A stretch of DNA of 64,000 bases from Scatophagus argus (taxonomy: Eukaryota; Chordata; Actinopteri; Scatophagidae): assembly GCF_020382885.2 (NCBI RefSeq), contig NC_058501.1, positions 5,890,001-5,954,000 of the forward strand, given 5' to 3'. Under the pieces are notes generated by a model. That model saw only the letters and a list, made by a program, of their open reading frames with translations, was not told the origin of the DNA and made no database searches. The position numbers and the translations under genes are program-made. Below, in pieces: positions 57,158 to 64,000 of this stretch; within the stretch, counting starts at the first letter, position 1, and the number at the start of each line of letters is the position of its first letter.

Positions 57158-60100
57158 TTACAGCATTTCCTCATAGAACAGCAAATATGCCTGAGAGTTG
57201 AGTACCCTTGACTCTGGTACCGTCTGCACGGTAGTATCACTGATGTACACCCACTGGCCCTGGGAGCCGCTGCCAGCATCCCTTGCACCTGAAACACACA
57301 CATGCATACACACACAGTGTTATTATCATGGGGCACAGAGAATCATTTGAGAAACAAATAGCTATCTGATGTTGCATTTGTTATTAAAACAAAACAAAAC
57401 AAACAAAACAAAGCACTCACCTCATGTGTGGGTAACTCTTTACATTAGGGAACACATATTAACCATTACCTAATTTTATTAGCATACATATTCTTAGAAT
57501 ACTGACCCTTTGTTAGTCATCATATGCCCTTAATAATGCTGTACTGCCACTAAGGCCCTCTCATTACCTACTTTTGTTCAGTTTACATATTTGTAGCAAA
57601 TTATAGCAACGAAGTTAAAATAATGCCAAACAGCTAAAAACAGGTAGATGTACTGAATGTGTACTCCACATTCTGTCAGAAGTCACTATTAACAGCTTCT
57701 CTGGTCCTTATGTCATTACCAAAGAATACCTCCAGTTACAATATGTCAAGTTGTACTTCAACTTGTTTGCATCAACTACCTTTGAGCATTACTCAATACT
57801 GTATACTTGGACATTCTCCGTGAGAGGGGGGGAGAAAAAGAAAAAGAGAAAATAGCATGGATCCATAGAACACAAAGATTTCTATTGATCCTGCACTTTG
57901 TGGAGGGAACTTTCAATGTCACAAGAGTGAGGTCTTTGCTGCAAACCACTGGCTGCTTTCAGCAACACACAGAGTAGATAAAAATGTCTTACAGAAGCTC
58001 GAGAGAACGAAACCCTGACCTGACAGGTTCTTGTGGTGCTGTTCGGTCTTCCTCTGGGGTGTGCGGACTTTTACATATGCAGTGTAGTGGCCTCCTCGCA
58101 TTGACCCACTATGTTCAACAATCCCATACAGGCTGTATAGGACACGCTCACCAGCTGCCAGGTTCTAGCAAAAAATGGAAAGACAGAAAGGGAAAACAAA
58201 AAGGGAACCATATATATTAAAAAAGGTACAGACTCAGAGGTAGTTGTCTCCAGAAATAGAACCAAACAAGGACATTCATAAACTGAACTACTGAGGCAAG
58301 GAATAACAAAACCTTTCTGTATAGTCACAGTAGCGGTGAATATCAGACAGTTAAAAATCCCTTTAACGTAAGCTGGACATAGACAAGATTAATTCAATTT
58401 CAAATACACTGCAATAGTAGTTTCATACCTTGCAGGATGCCGAGCAGAATGGAGCCAGATCCAAAATGAGGGGAAAATCAACATGACGGTTAACTTTTCG
58501 TAAGTTCATCCCTGCCTTAAAATACAAAAACAGAACCAGAAGACATTCATATTCAGGCCCTTTTACACCACCATGTAAGCCTCACATATCATTACTGTTT
58601 AGGATACGTGAAAGAAAACACACTGCTGCATTAAACACAACATTTGACTCCATGGTAAAATAGAGTGCAAGAAAAGGCAGCATGTTCTCACCTGATGGAA
58701 GCGTTTAAGATGTAATGTGATGACGGGAGGCAGTGAGGATATCAGCATTTGCTTCCTGGCGCTGGTGTAGATCTTCTCCACTTTCTTATCTATGCATGGC
58801 AAAAGCATGAACGTCAGTGTCAGGTGTATCTGTTAAAACATTCATTCTGTTTTATTCAAATGAGCAAAGTCAGGATTGTCTTAAAAATGTTTTGATGAAG
58901 AGAAAGTAGAAAATGTTCATCACAGGAAGATCTGGAGCAATGGAGAAACTGACAACTGCACAAAGAAGTGAGATTGAGACCAGGAAGAATTGTACTTCCT
59001 CTGATGTGTGTAAACACACTCTGCTACTGATGAACTAAACAGGGACATGTTCAGGGGTATCTAACTGTACAAAAAAGAAATATGAGTGTTTGGAACACTG
59101 TCAGCACACAGCAAAAAAGTGAATTACACCACAATAGCGGAGTGAAAAGCTTCTTTGGACATTTTCGTAGTAATTTTCAAGAGCAAAAACTGGTCATTAT
59201 TAGAACTGAATGGAATTTCAAGCTACATAAGGTGCCATGCCCAGTGAAAAATGAAATTGCAGTGTTTAGCAGCCAACAATCAAGCCTACAGGGGATGGGA
59301 GTTCAGTAAGAAAGATTTTTTTGTTGAGTATCACTTTAAGGGTTTCCTTGAGACAGACTAATGTACTGATCAGTAATTCTTGGTGTTGTTTTGTCTTACC
59401 AGTTGAACTGCTCTTACGCAGCTGCTTCTGTCTACGTTCAGTGCAGTTCTCACAAAGCAGTTTGTTGTTGCCCATCAGCAGTTCCACAGAGGTAAACTGG
59501 TGAAGGCAGGACTGGATGGAGCACTCCTTGGAGCTGGGTGTGTAACTGTGGGACAGTGCTTGGAAGGCTCCCTGGTGGTGTTGATGGTGGAGGTTGTCTC
59601 GCGATTGCGTTTCTCCCTGCTCGTCTGGAGAACAGTGTGCAGAGGGAGAGTCTCCAGAAGTGAAGCCAAGGTTGACTTTAGACACTGCGTTAACTAGCTG
59701 CTCTACTGTGCCACCTTGCCTTGTGGTGGATGATGATGAAGGGGAGGAGGCAGAGACGGGCATGGGAGAGGGAGTGAGAGCGGAAGTGGACGACGGCACG
59801 GCTGTGTGCCCGTGGCTGTGGCTGGAGGAAGAGGTGCGTGGGGCCCACTCGCTCTCTGAGGCCTCGCTGTCTGCATCATTACTGCTGTCCTGAGCACCTG
59901 AGTCTCTTTCACTGCCATCTGATAGACTGCCACCAGCAGCCATCTTGCAAACTGAGACACAACGGGCTGATCCACCTGCTACGCCCTCCTCCTCTAGCCG
60001 CTCCGCACTGCAGCCTGCTCCCTTCTCCTCCACAGAGCTTGAAGACCTCCTGCTCTGCTGCTTCTGGAAAAAGAAAAAGAAATACATTAGCCTCTTTCAA

Positions 60101-62564
60101 AGAGCATACTCTTGAATAACCTTTAAATCATTTTTCTATAAAGGTGGCTCTGGCCAACTGCTGAATAAAAGCATTCCCATTACAAGTAAAGGTGTGTAAA
60201 GGATTCTGACAAACTTACGTATGTCATTTTTGACAGAGACAAGAAACAGATGATTTAAATGGTGAGCCTTGATCATTTTAAAGCAGTACATGTGACTGAG
60301 AAAAGACTATTGCAAGCTACAAGAGCTTTACTACTTTTGGAAGAACACCAAAATGAAAAATCTTCTCTCTCTCTTGACCAATATGACACCAAGATTGAGA
60401 GAGATACGTAACAATACAAAAAAGAAAAAAAAAAAAATCAGACGCTGCAATGTGAAAAAATATTCTAAAAAACAAAACATAGAATTAAATGAATACATGA
60501 AAACCCCACAACCATAACAATAAATAAAATGTGAAAAAGTATCTTAGGTGCTGCACCCAGGTCTTATAATGGTAACCCAGCCAATCACTCTGACACGTTA
60601 ACTAAAATGTTGGTGGCATTCTTATGTAAACAAACACGCATGAAAACACAACAGGCGATATCGTGGTCAGCAAACATGTTCAAGGTCATGTACATATCTC
60701 AACAAGGTCAGTCTGGAAATAGATGGTGACATGGGTGCAAAATATCTGATAAACACATAATTACATTTATGCATCTGAAAAAATGTCAGCTATTAGCTTA
60801 CCCACCATTACACCATACTTTGTATTTCTATTGGTGGGCTGTGAAAATAATTTAGAGGGCCAGCTTTAGAAAGTGACATATGATGGATAAAATGTCTACA
60901 TTTGATCCACGCTTTGCACCTTGCAAAAGTATGTATTTACCATTGTATTCTTTACACACACACCCCTACCTGTCCGCTCAGCTTTCTTGTGTTTCTGTTG
61001 ACCGATTGTGTTGCGGAAAGGACATGGTCAGCATGAGTCACATGGGTATCCTGCTCTCTGCTGCCCTTCCCCAGCCTGCCAGGATTGGATGGTTTTGATA
61101 TCTGAACACGGCAATTAAAACATCATCAGTTTTAAGGGGAAACTTATACAGTACAGAAACATAATGGTCAACTTTTTCAGCTGAAAACAAATGTGCACAA
61201 ATGTTTACTCACAAATGTCTATTAATCAAGATAGGTATCCCGTAGGATTGATAGCCATCATACTTAAATATTCTTTGCACTGATATTTTTATGAACAATT
61301 GTAACAGCTCACCCTCTCCTCTATGATTGGTAATGAGATGTCAATGAATGCCTCCTTCACTGTTGAAATCTGAAAGACAAATTGCATGCAAGTCATTGTC
61401 AGCATAAAACATTCATCAGCTTTCTTAATAAACATCATCAAAGCCAGTTATTAACAATTAATTTTATCTTCATCAAGTCTAAGAGAAGATGTAGGAAATG
61501 GCTGTTTCTTTGCTTTTTTTCCTCTCCAGTTCCACACCTGGTGCTCTCTACCTTCAAGGATTTCTTTAGTTTTCACTGTGGCAGTGGCTTTGTTAACAAC
61601 TCTGAGCTCCAACATTTTATTGTAAATGCCTGCTGCAAACAGTTGGTGTTTCAGCTGGTCCTTGAAGTGCTTTTCTGTTTTTTTTTTTTCTGTTCACATC
61701 TTTTTCCTGGGACTTTAGTACATCATCATCCTTGGTTGTGGCTATCAAAGTGAAAAAAATGTAACAGCTAGAAGAGGAATGGAGGGTTTCACAGCAAAAT
61801 TTAACTGGCTTATGAACTCATTGATGAATTCAGAAGCAACTGCTGTCTCAATATTAGGTTGGCTGAAGAAAGCATAAACTTGTTAACCCTGCTGTGCTTG
61901 ATTTGAGTAACACTGAAGGGAACACCATTGAGCTGTGTCTGATTGGTTCACACTATTTGGATCTTTTGCTACAGTTCATCTCCATACACTTACATGCTCA
62001 CACTCCTCACACATGATGGTGCTGGTCAGCTCGCCTACAAAGATGCGGTCTACGAAGTTCATCCTCACACCTTCCTTCCCATATGCTAATGGAAAGAGAG
62101 ACATACCTGTCAGTTGACTACACATATTGTTATTATGTAATAAATAGTCAGTTCACTCCACTTAATCATTCTGATCACCATTATACAGTTTCTTCAATGA
62201 AAGCTGTCAGCTAATACTACTGAATTCCAATGTTATGTATTATGTTCTGTGTAGTTTATATTTGTCTGGATTATATTTTACTAAGCAAGCCTAATCTATA
62301 TCTATAATATGAATAAAAATCTGCAGGTAATCCTGAAGATTTTTCTAACACAGACTATGCTGTTCTCTGTCTTCCGTCAAATCAGCCCTTCCCTGATTAG
62401 TAACAAAGCTGTATTTCCATTAATTGCCACAAGATGGGACTATTGATCTTGGCCATCTGTCTATTGCAGCAAGCGGATGAACCTTTGACTTGGCGTTTGG
62501 TGTCCTCATCGGCTGTTTTCTCAGTGGGATTGTTGAAAGCCTTCAGAATTCCTGCTTTCACCCT
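57158..62564 (-). CDS. usp45: Ubiquitin carboxyl-terminal hydrolase 45, last 9 coding exons (5' part outside window)
   Basis: Coding exons on the minus strand: 62483-62564, 61994-62085, 61313-61369, 60970-61101, 59400-60063, 58692-58789, 58429-58515, 58020-58164 and 57158-57288; phases agree and give 495 codons plus TAA. USP45 is a cysteine protease that removes ubiquitin; the mammalian enzyme acts on ERCC1 in DNA crosslink repair. Seen: [29 protein letters not shown] with MCEEC, and later LLCENC, the two Cys pairs of the USP zinc ribbon; a poorly conserved Ser/acidic insert in the 664-base exon; [36 protein letters not shown]; the His box [14 protein letters not shown] with the catalytic His; and [19 protein letters not shown]. 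The Cys box and the N-terminal ZnF-UBP lie beyond 64000. Very confident of identity. Confidence 0.94.
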
Positions 62565-64000
62565 CTGGAAGCAAAAGAACCAAAAAATACAAAACAAAGC
62601 AGATTTAAAGTGATAGATTTAGATGCAAAATAAATACCCAAAATGGGATGCTTTTCTTCTCAAATTCTTTCTATTACATCCATTAGTGAAATATCAAAAT
62701 CTAGACCACAGCTCAGTTTGACAGGTGTACCTATTATAAGCATCATTAGTGTAAAATAATTATTGTGCTTGTCTAAAAACGTTAACATGTAAATGTCTTA
62801 ATTAACTGTGCGTGTTTGTGTGTGTGTAAGTTCTTTACGAGGCCCTCTTATTGAAGGTGACGTGGTCAGTGAGTGTGTTGGTGAGAGAGCTGTGAAGAGG
62901 CACAGCCACAGCAAAGCACCAATCAATAGATAATTGGCCATGGTCTATGTCAGCGGTCGAGACCAGTTGGCCCCCATTGTTCCAGGACCCACGCACTGGA
63001 CTGGCTATTTAGGTCAAAAAGTCCTGTTAATCCCAGCCTGGCCAGCCTTCATCCCACTCAGTCAGCACAGTCAAACCAGGCGAAGGCTCCACTACTCATT
63101 AATTACCAGTAACCCCCACCCTCCCTGTTGGCCTCCCCAGTGTAACAGCGTGCACTGCCCTACACAGGATGGGGTGAGGTGGAGGTTTGAGGGGGTGGAG
63201 ACGGCTGCTGGTATGAGGGTGCAGGGGTGGAAACCAAAATGAAGACAAGGCGAAGAAGGACAATCCATGCCCTGAGAGAGTAATACCTACCATCTCAGCT
63301 AATTGGTGATAATTGACTGGGGCAAATTAGCATATTTAGATCTCTGATACTAATGGCCACTCAACACAAACACTTAGGGCCTCTAAAAGGTTGGTGACAC
63401 CCAGTGCAAAAATTCCAGTGTCCCTCTCTGACACGCACACACACACACACCACAGGACAACGTGTGTATATTATTTGAACAGTAGTACAGTTAAGAGTAC
63501 CTCAAATGCACCTATCCAAAATGAATGGGTTTATTCAGGTTCACTAGGCTTAAATTCATGTAAGGAAAATGTGTGTGTTCTGTGTTTGAACAAGCTTTAC
63601 TAATAAAACTTTGAAAGCACATGACAACTTGATTAGAAAAGCTAGTAACTGGATTAATATTTGCACTCACTGAAAAACATATTCAATAATGCAGACTAAA
63701 ATGACACTGTATCTCCGAATGTGCTTGGCAAGAAAAATGAGTTTCTGAGTGAATGAATAGAAGAGGCTGTACCCCCTCCCTCTTCACCTCGTTGATGGGT
63801 TGGGAGATAGGCTGATGAGTGAGTGTGTGTGTGTGTAGGAGGGGGCAGTGGGTGACCCTCAAACACAATGGGGCGGCCCTGGAGCTCATTCAGCAGCTGT
63901 GGGTTTCCCAAGATCACACAATGATGCCGGTCGTGCCACTTGCAACTCCCCTAAGTGGCGCAACTGTCAGTGTTCACAAGTTTGGAAGGGAGCAGGGGGG
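62565..64000 (-). other. usp45 intron, 5' gene part beyond window
   Basis: No upstream usp45 exon was recognised before the window edge. The interval 62830-63370 is repeat-poor, with homeodomain-like words (GATAATTGG, GCTAATTGGTGATAATTG) and reads like a conserved noncoding element. Short CA/GT runs occur at 63436-63450 and 63820-63837. Confidence 0.5.

Noticed and set aside
63696..63917. Possible upstream usp45 exon on the minus strand
   Set aside because: The translation does not resemble any part of USP45 that should precede the first exon found, and it runs through CA repeats.

Overview
The window looks like nuclear DNA of a ray-finned fish, probably a percomorph. It has spliced genes with GT-AG introns, long gene-free stretches, many CA/CT/GATA microsatellites, and several dispersed repeats that I recognise from memory as common in spiny-rayed fish. 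I see no prokaryotic-style system (no operon, CRISPR array, phage or plasmid module). No database search was possible; gene names rest on recalled similarity to the vertebrate proteins, on exon-by-exon frame consistency, and on conserved gene order.

Layout. From 1 to 24259 there is no protein gene I can defend. This part holds decayed transposons (a Tc1/mariner relic, two MITE-like elements, several teleost repeats), microsatellites, two pyrimidine-rich tracts and some stretches that read like candidate conserved noncoding elements. From 24260 to 62564 four genes lie head-to-tail, all on the minus strand: faxc (6 coding exons, complete, 413 aa), coq3 (6 coding exons, complete, 335 aa), pnisr (11 coding exons plus a probable noncoding first exon, 828 aa) and usp45 (the last 9 coding exons, 495 aa; the 5' part lies beyond the window). 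The rest, 62565-64000, is usp45 intron. This is the FAXC-COQ3-PNISR-USP45 order and orientation known from human 6q16, so the block is ancient. For each gene the reconstructed coding exons sum to a multiple of three and every splice phase agrees.

The genes share no obvious pathway. Faxc is a metaxin-like/GST-fold membrane protein linked to axon development. Coq3 is the mitochondrial O-methyltransferase of ubiquinone synthesis. Pnisr is a nuclear RS-domain protein of the splicing machinery. Usp45 is a deubiquitinase. Their neighbourhood is best read as conserved synteny with tight intergenic spacing: the pnisr poly(A) signal lies about 0.8 kb from the coq3 start codon.

The points most worth a second look are: a TCTCGCGAGA (BANP-type) element at the pnisr promoter; an overlapping upstream ORF at the coq3 start; UG-repeats just inside two coq3 introns; a pnisr terminal intron whose retention gives a near-normal C-terminus; a fossil open reading frame of a transposon-associated fish gene family between pnisr and usp45; two small terminal-inverted-repeat elements; a perfect 17-bp hairpin in a faxc intron; and a CCAAT-CRE-TATA cluster upstream of faxc. 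I did not find a convincing, previously undescribed system.
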